Assembly: GCF_004217555.1 (NCBI RefSeq)
Contig: NZ_SHKW01000007.1
Span: forward strand, 248,001-312,000
Direction of reading: 5' to 3'
DNA from: Edaphobacter modestus
GTDB lineage: Bacteria; Acidobacteriota; Terriglobia; Terriglobales; Acidobacteriaceae
Length of the DNA stretch: 64,000 nt
Below, one piece after another: positions 53,211 through 63,134 of the stretch. Numbering within the stretch: position 1 is the stretch's first letter; each line of letters begins with the position of its first letter. The translations under genes and the position numbers were made by a program. The notes beneath the pieces were generated by a model that searched no databases, was not told where the DNA came from, and saw only the letters and a program-made list of their open reading frames with translations.

Positions 53211-54752
53211 ATGAGCCGTCGTTTCAATAAACCCGCTAAAAGTCAGACCATGGCCCTACTGCCACTACCTGTTGATGTTGACTTGGTAAGATTCGAAACA
53301 AATCTTCTCCAAATAGGTTTTTTCAGCGCCCAAGACACACGGAAAAAAAAGCGCGACACTCTCAGGCGTCTTGAGCAGACTATTACACGTGATGGTCAAC
53401 GCATTCGTGTCACAGCCGAATTTAGATCCTCGGAAATGCTTGGACTTCCATCGACCGCAGATCGCGATAAATTTCTAGCTTTGATGAAGATCGTGAGCGA
53501 GCAACGAGCCAGACAGGGCACGATACAAAATCCTATTCGCTTCAGTGGATACAGATTACTCCGAGAACTTGGGCATTCCGACGCCGGCCAGAATTACGAT
53601 GAGATTTCCAATTGGGGACGGAGGATGGCCGACACGACTATTACGTCCGAACGCGTGGTCTATTTTTCAGCCAGAAAACGCTACTCGGATAAGACAATCC
53701 ACGTCTTCCGTTCCTTCCAGCGTATAGGTGAAAGCAATCTTGACAACACTGACAGAACGGAAGCCTATGAAGTCGAATTGGAGGATTGGCTACTCGAGAA
53801 TCTGAATCATGGCTATGTCGTGCCAGAAGACTTCAGCGCGTACAAGATGTTGACGCGGCCCACAGCTAAGGGAATTTTCGGAAACCTTCACATGTGGTTT
53901 CATGCTAGCCAAGGTAGACAAGTAGAGAAGGACTATACCGAACTTTGTAACTACTTAAACGTCAAAGCCTATCCACATGCTTCGAAGATCCGGGAGACGA
54001 TGGGACCGTCTCTTGATGAACTCGTTAAGGTTCGCTATCTCTCGAGCTGGGAACTTGAGCGCATGACCACTAAGCCGGGCTTTAAATTCGTCCTTCTGCC
54101 AGGTGAAGAACTTCTGCGTGTAATAGCAATTTCGCACCGCAAGCAGCTACCCGACAAAAGCGGTAATCCCCTCGAGCTTTCCAAGGCTCAGCAGACTGCC
54201 ATCGACGCATTGTTGGAGCACGGAGTTCTTCCTGCCAAAGCGAAGGTGCTGGTAACGCAACAAGACCCAGAACTGATCATCGATCAGATTGAGTACGCAA
54301 GCTCTCAGGTTGTACCCGACTCGAGGGGGCGAAAGAAAATAGGGAATCCTGCAGGGTTCATCATTTACAACATCGAGCAAAGAGTGCCTGTTCCTTCAAG
54401 CTTCATGACCTCCAGGAAAAGCCGTGAACTGGCCGTGCGCCAAGAGGAGCAAAGAGAGAAGGAAAACAAGGAGATCCAAAAAGAGTTCCGATATGTGGAA
54501 TGGACGGAGAATCTCGTTAATGCTGAGATCAACGCTCGCTATCAGGGTGAAGATCTCACGAAGAAACTACGCGAGATCATCTCTCAGCGCCAACGGTCCG
54601 ACTCCCAATTCAAGACCCTCAGCGGTCGCTATTCTAAAACACAGTTGGAGAGTCTTGCTATGGGACTTCTGCGTAAGGACGTGAAGAACGAGATGTCCCT
54701 GCCGAACTATGAAGAGTGGTACGAACGGACTAAGCAGGGTGAGTTGTTCTGA
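53211..54752 (+). CDS. repA: Replication initiator protein A (RepA/RPA-type)
   Basis: This 513-residue initiator begins MSRRFNKPAKSQT, with the FETNLLQIGFFSA region and a winged-helix-type core (IQNPIRFSGYRLLRELGHSD, NWGRRMADTTITSERVVYF). A second WH region (YLNVKAYPHASKIRETMGPSLDELVKVRYLSSWEL) and a charged coiled-coil-like tail (about 410-450) follow. It resembles the plasmid replication initiator protein A family. Iterons end about 125 bp upstream, so it would bind them to start and limit replication. Confidence 0.82.
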   Translation: MSRRFNKPAKSQTMALLPLPVDVDLVRFETNLLQIGFFSAQDTRKKKRDTLRRLEQTITRDGQRIRVTAEFRSSEMLGLPSTADRDKFLALMKIVSEQRARQGTIQNPIRFSGYRLLRELGHSDAGQNYDEISNWGRRMADTTITSERVVYFSARKRYSDKTIHVFRSFQRIGESNLDNTDRTEAYEVELEDWLLENLNHGYVVPEDFSAYKMLTRPTAKGIFGNLHMWFHASQGRQVEKDYTELCNYLNVKAYPHASKIRETMGPSLDELVKVRYLSSWELERMTTKPGFKFVLLPGEELLRVIAISHRKQLPDKSGNPLELSKAQQTAIDALLEHGVLPAKAKVLVTQQDPELIIDQIEYASSQVVPDSRGRKKIGNPAGFIIYNIEQRVPVPSSFMTSRKSRELAVRQEEQREKENKEIQKEFRYVEWTENLVNAEINARYQGEDLTKKLREIISQRQRSDSQFKTLSGRYSKTQLESLAMGLLRKDVKNEMSLPNYEEWYERTKQGELF

Positions 54753-54973
54753 CCTGCACTCTATCAACATAGTCGGTGAGGGGACGTAAATAGACTGCGG
54801 TGAGCGCATAACAGATGAGAGCTCGCACCGGCGAAGCACGAAGACGAAGTTTCGCTCTGAGCCTGGGCCCTGCCTCTCCGCGCGCAGCCTACTATTGACT
54901 CTCCGCTGTCCTGATCCCGCTTTTCATGCTCTAATGTGGCCACAATCGTCGACGGCCGATTTGGAGCCATCCA

Positions 54974-55294
54974 ATGCAAGTTGCCAACGCCCCGCCTGCC
55001 AATGCCACCGCGCACGCACCACCGCCCAGTGGTGGCTTTCTCTCTCACTACGAGGGCGAGCTGTCGCTTATCATCATTGCCCTCGGCGTCGTGGTTATCC
55101 TGGCCCTCTCGCTCGTCCTCTGGAAGAAAGAGACCTCGGCCGACGATGCCATTCGGGCCTATGCACTAGTGCTCATCATCATCGGGACCATCGTGCTGAT
55201 CTGCGCTGGATACAGCAATGATCAAATCGCGCCCGCGATGGGCCTCTTCGGTACGGTCGCCGGTTACCTGCTTGGAAGGAAAGGAAGCCAATGA
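54974..55294 (+). CDS. Small membrane protein, unknown
   Basis: This 106-residue protein has a Pro/Ala-rich N-terminus and three hydrophobic helices (LIIIALGVVVILALSLVLW, YALVLIIIGTIVLICAG, APAMGLFGTVAGYLLG). I recognise no family. It overlaps the next gene by 4 bp (ATGA), so the two form an operon downstream of repA. Confidence 0.7.
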   Translation: MQVANAPPANATAHAPPPSGGFLSHYEGELSLIIIALGVVVILALSLVLWKKETSADDAIRAYALVLIIIGTIVLICAGYSNDQIAPAMGLFGTVAGYLLGRKGSQ

Positions 55295-55632
55295 CGCGCA
55301 ACAGTCGTACCCGATACATGCTCGGAATTTTGCTCGCGGCAGCAAGCATAAGTACCGTGTGCACGCCGCAGCAACCGCCCAAGACTGTCTCCATCATCCG
55401 AAACGACGCAACCTCAAAAGTCACAGTGGAATTTCACAACGGTGACGAATGGGAACAGATTCCAATCGACGCCCAGAAGGATACCCCGATAGCGGGAGAT
55501 CGCATTCGAGTTGCAACAACTCGTGACGACAAGGCCATCATGACCGTCGATCTGCCAATCGAAGGCGGCAAGAAGTACCGGCTCTTTTGGAACGACAAGA
55601 CAAGCATGTGGGACTTCAGGAGCGCCAGCTAA
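55291..55632 (+). CDS. Exported small protein, unknown
   Basis: This 113-residue protein has a signal-peptide-like start (RYMLGILLAAASISTVCTP; the Cys could be a lipobox). A compact beta-rich domain follows (SIIRNDATSKVTVEFHNGDEW ... KKYRLFWNDKTSMWDFRS). No family was recognised. It is translationally coupled to the preceding membrane protein, suggesting they act together in the envelope. Confidence 0.7.
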   Translation: MTRNSRTRYMLGILLAAASISTVCTPQQPPKTVSIIRNDATSKVTVEFHNGDEWEQIPIDAQKDTPIAGDRIRVATTRDDKAIMTVDLPIEGGKKYRLFWNDKTSMWDFRSAS

Positions 55633-55813
55633 CCTTGCTTGCTAAGGTGAGCCACCTCAGCTCGACGAGCGCCAGTAGCATAGAGAGTCATCAACAGGAT
55701 GCGGCGAAGGGCATCCCGGTCGCGTCGATAAGGCGAGTAATCTCTTCCTGGCCCAACACCGAATTGCGCCAGGTTTGGATATTCTTAGGGGCAGGCGTTA
55801 CGCAAATACGACC

Positions 55814-57282
55814 ATGGGCCTTCACCCAGCCAATATCCATGCCAGTCCGGAGCAGCAACGCGCACGGGAACTGTTCCTCAAGCAGGAAGGCCTCCGCATC
55901 GATGCGTACGCAGGAGCGGGCAAGACTACGACTCTCCGTCTGCTCGCGTCGAGTACGAACGGGCGCGGACTCTATCTGGCATTCAATCGAAGCATCGCGG
56001 AGAATGTCCGGGGAAAGTTCCCCACACAGGTAGCTTGCGCGACTAGTCATTCCCTTGCTTTCCGCGCCGTAGCCCGGAGCTTCGGATATCCGGAGTGGAA
56101 GCTAACAGGGACTCTCACTCCAAACACAGTGGTGGAAGCGTTCCGAATGCCGGAGAACTTGATCTTCCATTCGGGACTGACGCTTTCGAAGTGGTCGTAT
56201 TGCGCCGTACTGCTCAACGCGGTGAAGCGCTTCCTGCTGAGTAATGACGAACATCCGCAGCAGGCGCATATTCCACGCTACGGGTGTCTTGAAGCACTCG
56301 ATGCCGGGGGCTTCGCTCAGTTCGCCAGCCAGGCAATCTCACACGTGCAGGCTCTATGGATGCCATGCGCCACAAGAACGCCGGTCTTCCGCTTGGTCAC
56401 GATGGCTACCTGAAGCTTTGGGCACTCTCTCAACCGAAAGCGGGGTCGATTACATCCTCGTCGACGAAGCACAGGACCTGAATCCTGTTCTGCTCGGCGT
56501 CCTAAGCGGATGGACTGTCCTGTCGTGTATGTCGGAGACCCCTATCAACAGATCTATGAATGGCGGGGAGCGGTGAACGCAATGGCTCATGTGTCAACAC
56601 CTCACCATGTTCTCCTTTCCCAGTCGTACCGGTTCGGCCCCGCAATTGCCAGCGCTGCAACTGCAATTCTTCGTTCACTCGGAGCGAAGCATCCGGTACG
56701 AGGATTGGAAGCGATCCAGTCCCATCTTGCCCTGGTCCATCCTCAGGTCATTCTGTCCCGCACCAACGCCGGCGTCATCGGGAATGTTCTAAAATGCCTT
56801 TCCTGCAGGATCCCCTGTCATGTTCTTGGCGGAACCAGTGGTCTGGAGATGTTGTTGACCGATGTCCGTCGGGTCAAGCAGGGACAAGCGGGACAATCGC
56901 CTGAATTGCTGGGCTTCGCTACCTGGAAGGACGTTATGTCATTCAGCACCCGCACGGAGGGGGAGTACCTCCGCGGTCTGGTCAACCTCGTCCAGGAGTA
57001 TGGGGAAGAAACGATGCTCAGGGCGATCGCGGGTTGTGTTCCCAACGAGGGGGATGCCCGGATCATCTGCTCAACGACACATAAAGCGAAAGGCAGAGAG
57101 TGGGGTACATCGAAATCGATCCCGATTTCCTCTCCACGCGTCCACCATCGACACGTTCCGAGCACCAGGAATCCATCGCGGCGGAGCTGCGACTCCTCTA
57201 TGTTGCCGTGACGCAAAAAGTATGCAGTCGACCTACCGCAAAGCCTACTCAGGCGTTTCGGACTGAACCGAACGACGAGTGA
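55814..57282 (+). pseudogene. UvrD-like superfamily I DNA helicase, frameshifted
   Basis: All helicase motifs are present but spread over three frames. Motif I AYAGAGKTTTL, ATSHSLAFRAVARSFG and the first 200 residues lie in one frame from ATG 55814. VDYILVDEAQDLNP (II) lies in a second. VYVGDPYQQIYEWRGA (III), LSQSYRFG (IV) and ICSTTHKAKGREW (V) are in a third, and LLYVAVTQ (VI) in a further shift near the end. At least three indels break it. Restored, it would be a roughly 480-residue plasmid-type helicase. Confidence 0.8.
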
Positions 57283-57586
57283 GGTCGTCGGCGCTCCATC
57301 TGTAGCCGAGGCCATCGTCGACAAAGGTCCCACCTCGGAAGATCCACGCCTGTCCGGTGTAGTGTCTCCTTATCATTCGCCTGCTAAGGAGAGTCGAGAG
57401 AGATGACATCGCTGCGCCGGATCTTCGGCTGAACGTGCCAAGCAGCTGCATAGGTGCAGACATTTTGAACAGTGTATCCGGTTGGGTCGACGTACCGGAG
57501 CCGATTATTGAGCGTGTAGGCGTAGACGGCCCACGGTCTTTGCGAACACGAACTGTGGAGGAATCATTCTCAAATACCTCCACAGT
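57283..57586. other. Intergenic region
   Basis: I see no gene or repeat between the helicase and exported-protein remnants, which converge here. Confidence 0.3.
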
Positions 57587-57589
57587 TTG

Positions 57590-58105
57590 TCAGTTTCCAA
57601 CTTGCAGAGAGACAACATTTGACGTTGCAGGAGGAATGTTTGTTTCTGGTGGGAATATCTTGGTAACTTGCAGCTTATATGTACCGATCTTAGAGAGATT
57701 GAAGTACTCAAAGAGGTCAATGGTATCGTCAATCGACGCTCCGGGTGGAAGAGCATCGACACGTTCGCTATATTTCATGATCGGAACATTCAGATTATTC
57801 TTGTATGAGACTTGAGAACGCTCGACTGAGCCTTGTTGATTTGCGCTTGTGACAATGAAAAGCTGTAGTCAGCGAAAGGCTCACCATTCCGCCGGACCAC
57901 CTCAATATCACTCGTAGAGATATTTTTAAGAGTTATTTTGACCTCGCATTTACCTCCCACTTTACAATTTGACGGTTGCTGGAACGACTGTCACGCCAGC
58001 GAACGATTTATTGGTTTGCCCTAGAACAATCTTGCTTCCTAGAACAAACATCAGAATCGTAATCGACGAAGTGAGCGCATGAGAGAATACCTTTTCTAGT
58101 GACAT
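57590..58105 (-). pseudogene. Secreted Ig-like small protein, two frameshifts
   Basis: Pieces read in order on the minus strand: signal peptide and start (MSLEKVFSHALTSSITILMFVLG ... VVPATVK), then CEVKITLKNISTSDIEVVRRNGEP in a second frame. IDDTIDLFEYFNLSKIGTYKLQVTKIFPP follows in a third. Together they match the layout of a common acidobacterial exported protein with an Ig-like/BsuPI-type fold. It is inactive as read. Confidence 0.6.
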
Positions 58106-58189
58106 GAGACACCATGACCAGTAGAAGTTAACACGTAATCGCTCCAGATCGGGAGACCGTAGCTTCGTACAAATACATGTGGAGCAATG

Positions 58190-58432
58190 CTGCTGATAGC
58201 TAACGCCCATATTCCATTTGAATCCTTCAGTGCATCACCTGACCATCCCCAATCGCTGAATTGGTGGTATGCCAGCCCTCGGAATGGTCACGTATCACTC
58301 TATACGACACCATCCCTCGCGCATCTCTTCAAACATCATGGCATGAAAGTCGCTTCTTTCTCCGAGAGACTCCATATCGCATATGCGCAGGTCCCTACAT
58401 TTGCCAGCCACTTGAAACTTCCGCATTGACCC
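58190..58432 (+). pseudogene. SAM-methyltransferase C-terminal fragment
   Basis: The frame HIPFESFSASPDHPQSLNWW, then YASPRNGHVSLYTTPSLAHLF and KHHGMKVASFSERLHIAY, resembles the last part of class I methyltransferases of sugar/lipid clusters. The SAM-binding half is missing. It faces the TPR-glycosyltransferase gene, so the fragment may come from a former glycan cluster. Confidence 0.5.
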
Positions 58433-58557
58433 CAGTCGCGTCACCTGCGCCGGTCACGTTTTTGATCGTCTGCCGAGTCTAGAGCTCGTCAGACGATCAG
58501 CCAAAAGGCATCATCAAGTAGGCCGCAAGCGATCCTCTCTATAATCACCGGGATGGC

Positions 58558-60651
58558 CTAAGCCATACATTCGCACTGAACGACGGATTGATTTACTCGC
58601 GAATCCCGAAACATCGCCAACTCCGAAGCGACACGCTCCATCAGTTCCTCCCAGCCCCCCGAAGAGGATCGGCGGAATAGCCGAGCCGATGAGTACCAAG
58701 GCGTGGTCTCCGCATTGAGGCCCCATCTCCAATCAGGGATATGAGAATTTAGGATCCACACTGACTTTCCCATGGCTCCCGCAAGGTGCGCCATCGCAGT
58801 ATCGACAGTGATCACCAGATCCAGACTTGCGACGATGGCCGCTGTATCGGCAAAGTCCTTGACGGCAGAACACGGCTCAGGCAGATGAAATGGCCAATCG
58901 CTCGTTTGCAGAGATGCAGGCCCCTTTTGTAGAGATACAAAGCATACGGCATCCACTTTAGTCAGGGGCAGGAAGTGGGTGAGAGACATTGAACGTAGCG
59001 CATCATTCTGGTGTTCTGGATTCCCTGCCCAGACTAGCCCCACCCTCAAGCAACCTTCACTTGCATCGGGTATCGATGGCTCACGCTCCGCCGCTCTCGA
59101 TAAATCGGGCAGGGAAGGAGGAATGGTCTCAATCGTTGTTCCAAAGACAAGCGGCAGACTCATCAACGGGCAATGGCAATGAAACTCCGGCAGCGGATCG
59201 TCCTTCGAAATGCATTCTGCAATGCCTGGCAGGTGCCGCAAAAGACGCTGCAGACCAGATTGGACCTCGAGGACGACTCGACCCCCACGCTGCGCGACCA
59301 GCGGCACATACCGAACAAACTGGAGCGTGTCCCCAAATCCTTGCTCAGCGTGGAGAAGAATTGTCTTACCCTCAAGCTGCTCACCTTGCCATTGAGGCTC
59401 TACAAATCCCCTCCTCGGCGACGTAAATTTATTCCACTGCCATCGCCACTCATACTCGCGCCAGCCGCGGACGTAGTCGCCATGCAGCAGAAGCGCCGCG
59501 CACAAGTTGCAGTGTGCTTCCACAGAAGCCGGTTCTTGTTCGACAAATTGTTCCAGATAGACAATGCCTTCCTGAGAACCCTGAAGAGCGAGCACAGAAG
59601 CTAAGTTCTTCAGTACATCCGTATATCCTGGCTCGAAGCTAAGCGCCTTGCGATAAGCATCTGACGCAGCCTCCAGTTCCCCCAGGCTCTGTCTCGAGCT
59701 ACCAAGACTATGAAACGCCTTGGCATAATCCGGTCTAAGTTCAATGGCTTTATCGAACCTTTCGATCGCTTTGCGATGCTCCTCTTGTTTCGCCAACACA
59801 CGACCGAGATTGAAGTGTGCTTCAGCATGGGAAGGATTGAGTTCAATAGCCCGAAGGAAAGATTCAATGGCTGTGTTGGGCTGTTCCGATTCCAAATATG
59901 CTATTCCTAGGTTGCTGTATACATCTGCCTGCGGTTCCACCAGAGTGATGGACCGCCTGTAGCTATCAACCGCAGCTGCATAGGCCCTTTCGCCAAGGTA
60001 GACATTACCGAGGTTATAAAACGCATCAGGAGAGTTGGGATCAAGTTGAATGGAGCGAATATAGCTGGCCTTTGAGAGATCGCTTTGGCCCAACATAAAT
60101 TGAGCGTTTCCCAACGCGTAGTGTGCAGGAGCATGGTTCGGTGAGGAACGGACCGCTGTCTTTATGTGCTTGACGCCAAGCTTGAAGTCCCCCATGGCCA
60201 CGGCGATATTGCCAAGAGACAATTGCGCCCGCAACATGCTCGGAGCAGAACGAAGAGCTCGCCGATAAGAGTTTCTTGCTTCTTCCAGCCTGCCTTGTTT
60301 TTCTAAAAGGATGCCGAGATTCATATAGGCATCTGCATTGTGTGGGCTGAGATCTATGGCACGACCGTAACTTTTCTCCGCCTCGTTCTCGTGACCGAGT
60401 CCTTTGAGTGCGTTCCCGAGATTATTGTGGTATTCGGTGGCGTGAGGATTGATCTCGATACTCTTTGAGATCAAATCCACGGCGAGGTTGGCCTTACCAA
60501 GCTGGTTGCACAAGACCCCCAGCAGATGCAGCGCATCAGCATGTCGCGGCTCGCTTGATAGTATCTCTCGGTAAAGAGACGCTGCCTCTGACAACTTGCC
60601 TGCCTTATGGTGATTTAAGCCGGCAGAAAGAAGCTCATGAACATTCGGCAC
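58558..60651 (-). CDS. TPR-repeat protein with glycosyltransferase-9-like C-terminus
   Basis: This 697-residue protein has about eleven tetratricopeptide repeats (residues 1-400, typical unit AEAHFNLGRVLAKQEEHRKAIERFDKAIEL). A linker and a C-terminal domain (about 430-670) follow, with KTILLHAEQGFGDTLQFVRY, VGLVWAGNPEHQND and LDLVITVDTAMAHLAGAMG, the donor-site pattern of GT9/ADP-heptose-type transferases and their TPR-fused bacterial relatives. It is likely cytoplasmic and involved in protein or surface glycosylation. The ATG is well supported by the TPR start. Confidence 0.85.
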   Translation of the reverse strand: MPNVHELLSAGLNHHKAGKLSEAASLYREILSSEPRHADALHLLGVLCNQLGKANLAVDLISKSIEINPHATEYHNNLGNALKGLGHENEAEKSYGRAIDLSPHNADAYMNLGILLEKQGRLEEARNSYRRALRSAPSMLRAQLSLGNIAVAMGDFKLGVKHIKTAVRSSPNHAPAHYALGNAQFMLGQSDLSKASYIRSIQLDPNSPDAFYNLGNVYLGERAYAAAVDSYRRSITLVEPQADVYSNLGIAYLESEQPNTAIESFLRAIELNPSHAEAHFNLGRVLAKQEEHRKAIERFDKAIELRPDYAKAFHSLGSSRQSLGELEAASDAYRKALSFEPGYTDVLKNLASVLALQGSQEGIVYLEQFVEQEPASVEAHCNLCAALLLHGDYVRGWREYEWRWQWNKFTSPRRGFVEPQWQGEQLEGKTILLHAEQGFGDTLQFVRYVPLVAQRGGRVVLEVQSGLQRLLRHLPGIAECISKDDPLPEFHCHCPLMSLPLVFGTTIETIPPSLPDLSRAAEREPSIPDASEGCLRVGLVWAGNPEHQNDALRSMSLTHFLPLTKVDAVCFVSLQKGPASLQTSDWPFHLPEPCSAVKDFADTAAIVASLDLVITVDTAMAHLAGAMGKSVWILNSHIPDWRWGLNAETTPWYSSARLFRRSSSGGWEELMERVASELAMFRDSRVNQSVVQCECMA

Positions 60652-61109
60652 TGATCACCTCGGCAACACGACTTCGACATCGGCAACATCTAGATGCTAC
60701 TCACATTTAGCGCCTCTAGACATCACCGAAACCTTGATCAGATAGCTTCCTTTTCCCAAAACGGAACGAACCACGTGACCGAAGTGCGAATTGAGTGCCG
60801 ACTTCGTAGGGAGTCCAAAACCTTATGCTAGATCGCGCCTCGCTGAACGCTATAGCCTCATGCAATGAACCGGGCTCGTGTGCCTGTGCAAAGGAAAAAC
60901 AACGGGAATACGTCCTTGACACCGCCGACTTGGCTAGAGAGATTTGAGGGCTTAGCCTGCGAAGAGCGCTTCGGTGGCTGCACGCAACCAGACTGCGACC
61001 GCCTTCGCTCCTGGATCTGGATATCCTGGCAGGTAGTCTGCCAGAAGAGCGGACCAGTGAAGTACGTCTGATAGCTGCTGGAACGTTGCAGGCGGACGAT
61101 ATTCAACTT
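60652..61109. other. Intergenic region
   Basis: No gene is supported; short frames are not conserved-looking. It ends at the left terminal repeat of the IS6 element. Confidence 0.3.
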
Positions 61110-61927
61110 GGTTCTGGTGCAAACTGTTTCAGAATGAGTGACGGTATGGTTAGGGAAGAATTATTTGCAGGGTTATGCAGCAAGAACAGCAGCCCAAATG
61201 TCAGGAGCGGCTACGGGTCTGCCCGGCAAGGTCCCGATCTTGAATTGCTGTTTCCGAATTTTCTCTGCAAGTTCGATGCCGCTTATCGTTGTTGTCGCTG
61301 TGTCGAATCGCTTGAACCCGAGCATCGGTCGAATCCGCTGTTTGATGCGGCGATGATCCTGCTCCACAACATTGTTCAGGTACTTGCTGGACCGTACTCT
61401 TATGCGCCGTGTTATTGTTCCGGCTGATTGCAATTCCGTGATGGCTCGATGCGAAGCCGCGTACGCATCGAGTGTAATGACCCGCGGTGAGCCGTGCTTC
61501 TTCATTGCCTTGCTGAAGAAGCGCTTCGCTGCCGCAACATCCCGCCGTGCGCTCAACAGAAAGTCCACCGTTAGACCCAGCTTGTCTACCGCTCGATACA
61601 GATAGGTCCACCGGCCCTTCACCTTAATATAGGTCTCATCGCAACGCCATGACCTGCCCACTGGCCGAGAGTACTGACTCCAGCGCTTCTCAAACTCAGG
61701 AACAAAGCGTTGTACCCAGCGCAGAATCGTCGTGTGCGTCACCTCAATTCCTCGCTCCGCCATCATTTGTACCAAGTCGCGAGAACTCAGTTTGTATGTG
61801 AGATACCAGCGCACACAAAGCACAATAATGTCCCGGTCAAAATGTCGTCCCTTGAACAAATCCAATGCTCTCATCCTGAACCATTATCACCGTCCATTCC
61901 AACCATCTCAGAGTTTGCACCAGAACC
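61110..61927 (-). mobile_element. Complete IS6-family element (818 bp)
   Basis: Terminal repeats GGTTCTGGTGCAAACT (61110-61125) and AGTTTGCACCAGAACC (61912-61927) are perfect over 16 bp. The length is right for IS6. No matching 8-bp target duplication is visible, which is normal for IS6 elements left after cointegrate resolution or deletion. Confidence 0.9.
61173..61874 (-). CDS. IS6-family transposase
   Basis: This 233-residue DDE transposase has an N-terminal zinc-finger-like/HTH segment (KGRHFDRDIIVLCVRWYLTYKLSSRDLVQMMAERGIEV), the catalytic WRCDETYIKVKG (first Asp), the second Asp in ITLDAYAAS, and the C-terminal KYLNNVVEQDHRRIKQRIRP carrying the Glu. It is complete and in frame, so the element is potentially active. 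It differs from the truncated IS6 at 41.8 kb both in sequence and in terminal repeats. Confidence 0.92.
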   Translation of the reverse strand: MRALDLFKGRHFDRDIIVLCVRWYLTYKLSSRDLVQMMAERGIEVTHTTILRWVQRFVPEFEKRWSQYSRPVGRSWRCDETYIKVKGRWTYLYRAVDKLGLTVDFLLSARRDVAAAKRFFSKAMKKHGSPRVITLDAYAASHRAITELQSAGTITRRIRVRSSKYLNNVVEQDHRRIKQRIRPMLGFKRFDTATTTISGIELAEKIRKQQFKIGTLPGRPVAAPDIWAAVLAA

Positions 61928-62086
61928 TTCGGGAGCAGGTTTCGAGTACGCCGTTGGGAACTGTTCGGTCGTCTTAGCTATCCAGTGCAGACCTTGGTGG
62001 GAATTCTAAATAGTCGCCGCCGTAGTGCCGTAAAGTGGAAGCGCGATTCTGCGCTTCCAAGCCGAAGGCGTCTTTTCCGCGCCTGT

Positions 62087-62290
62087 TCAGGAGGGCATCA
62101 AGGCTGTCGGTGGACGGTACTCTTCGCCGCTCGATAGTACCGCCCAGGCGACGCGAGCCAGCTTATTGGCCGCGGCTGTGATCACTACCTTCACCGGGGA
62201 CCGGCGCTCAAGAGCATCGAGCCATGGACCGAACGGCGATCGTTCTCGCTTTACGCGGAGCACTGCGGATCGGGCACCGTGCACAAGCAG
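62087..62290 (-). mobile_element. IS110-family transposase C-terminal stub
   Basis: About 65 residues survive: HGARSAVLRVKRERSPFGPW, then ALERRSPVKVVITAAANKLA and RVAWAVLSS, the end of an IS110 transposase. The rest of the gene is absent. It cannot pair with the N-terminal stub at 34 kb, which is a different member. Confidence 0.7.
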
Positions 62291-62422
62291 CTTGCAGTTG
62301 CTGTAAACGATAATCTAGGACGGTGAGGCAGGTACGTGATGTTCAAAAACTCCTCCCAGTTCGTAAGTGTAGCGTGACAGCTACAGATAGTAAGAGATCA
62401 TCAAATGCCCGGCTTAAAGTGT

Positions 62423-62450
62423 ACGGTCCCCCGCTTGAGCGGAGGACCGT
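62423..62450 (-). terminator. Hairpin downstream of the HU gene
   Basis: A 13-bp stem with one mismatch (ACGGTCCCCCGCT / AGCGGAGGACCGT) and a 2-nt loop lies 18 bp past the HU stop codon. There is no T-run, so termination strength is uncertain. Confidence 0.5.
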
Positions 62451-62468
62451 GTCCAGCTGGTAACAAAA

Positions 62469-62846
62469 TTACTTCACAGGAGCGATAGCGTCCTTCGCTG
62501 CCTTGGCGACGCGAAACTTCACCGCGGTTTTTGCTTTGATCTTGATCGACTCGCCGGTCTGAGGGTTGCGGCCGATTCGAGCCGCACGCTGAGCCTTGAC
62601 CAGTTTTCCTAGTCCGGGAATGGTGAACTCGCCATTCTTCTTGGTTTCTTGAAGCGCTGTCGCGGCCAGGAGATCAAAGATAGCCGCAGACTGCTTCGTC
62701 GTCCACTCCAATTTTTCTGCGACAAAGCGTACGAGCTCTGCCTTCGTCATCTTCTTTGCCGCCGTTGTCTTCTTCGCAGGAACTGCAGCGGTCTTCTTCG
62801 CTACTGGTGTAGCAGTCTTCTTTACTGGAGCCTTCTTCGTTGCCAT
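62469..62846 (-). CDS. HU-family DNA-binding protein with lysine/alanine-rich N-terminal tail
   Basis: This 125-residue nucleoid protein has a histone H1-like tail of about 32 residues (repeated KKTA/AKK motifs). A full HU domain (MTKAELVRFVAEKLEWTTKQ through GLGKLVKAQRAARIGRNPQTGESIKIKAKTAVKFR) includes the RNPQTGE arm-tip motif. The tail is an extension at the N-terminus instead of the C-terminal tails of actinobacterial HupB. It likely binds and compacts DNA of this replicon or the chromosome. Confidence 0.9.
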   Translation of the reverse strand: MATKKAPVKKTATPVAKKTAAVPAKKTTAAKKMTKAELVRFVAEKLEWTTKQSAAIFDLLAATALQETKKNGEFTIPGLGKLVKAQRAARIGRNPQTGESIKIKAKTAVKFRVAKAAKDAIAPVK

Positions 62847-62890
62847 GTAACCCTCATTTCAATGTTTAGTGATTAGGAGTGTTTCGTCGT

Positions 62891-63076
62891 TTACTTCTTT
62901 GTTGAAATTCTCTTCGCCGGAATAGCTGGGACTTCTTTCGGAGGTGACAGGTGAGCCAAGACTGACGCACCGAGTTCACGCGTCTCTTCGGTAGTGAGCA
63001 TGCTGGGAGATTTGGCTGCTTTCGCGGCGAGCTTCTTGATCTTGGGAGAGGTAATTGCTGCAGGAGCTTTAGGCAT
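62891..63076 (-). CDS. Small basic protein, unknown
   Basis: This 61-residue Lys/Ala/Pro-rich protein (MPKAPAAITSPKIKKLAAKA, ending RISTKK) resembles the HU tail in composition. No family was recognised. It lies just upstream of the HU gene on the same strand and may be cotranscribed with it. Confidence 0.55.
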   Translation of the reverse strand: MPKAPAAITSPKIKKLAAKAAKSPSMLTTEETRELGASVLAHLSPPKEVPAIPAKRISTKK

Positions 63077-63134
63077 TGCACCATTCTACGTGGTCTAGCC
63101 GCCCGTCCTGGAGTCGCGAGCTTCGAAAATAGTA

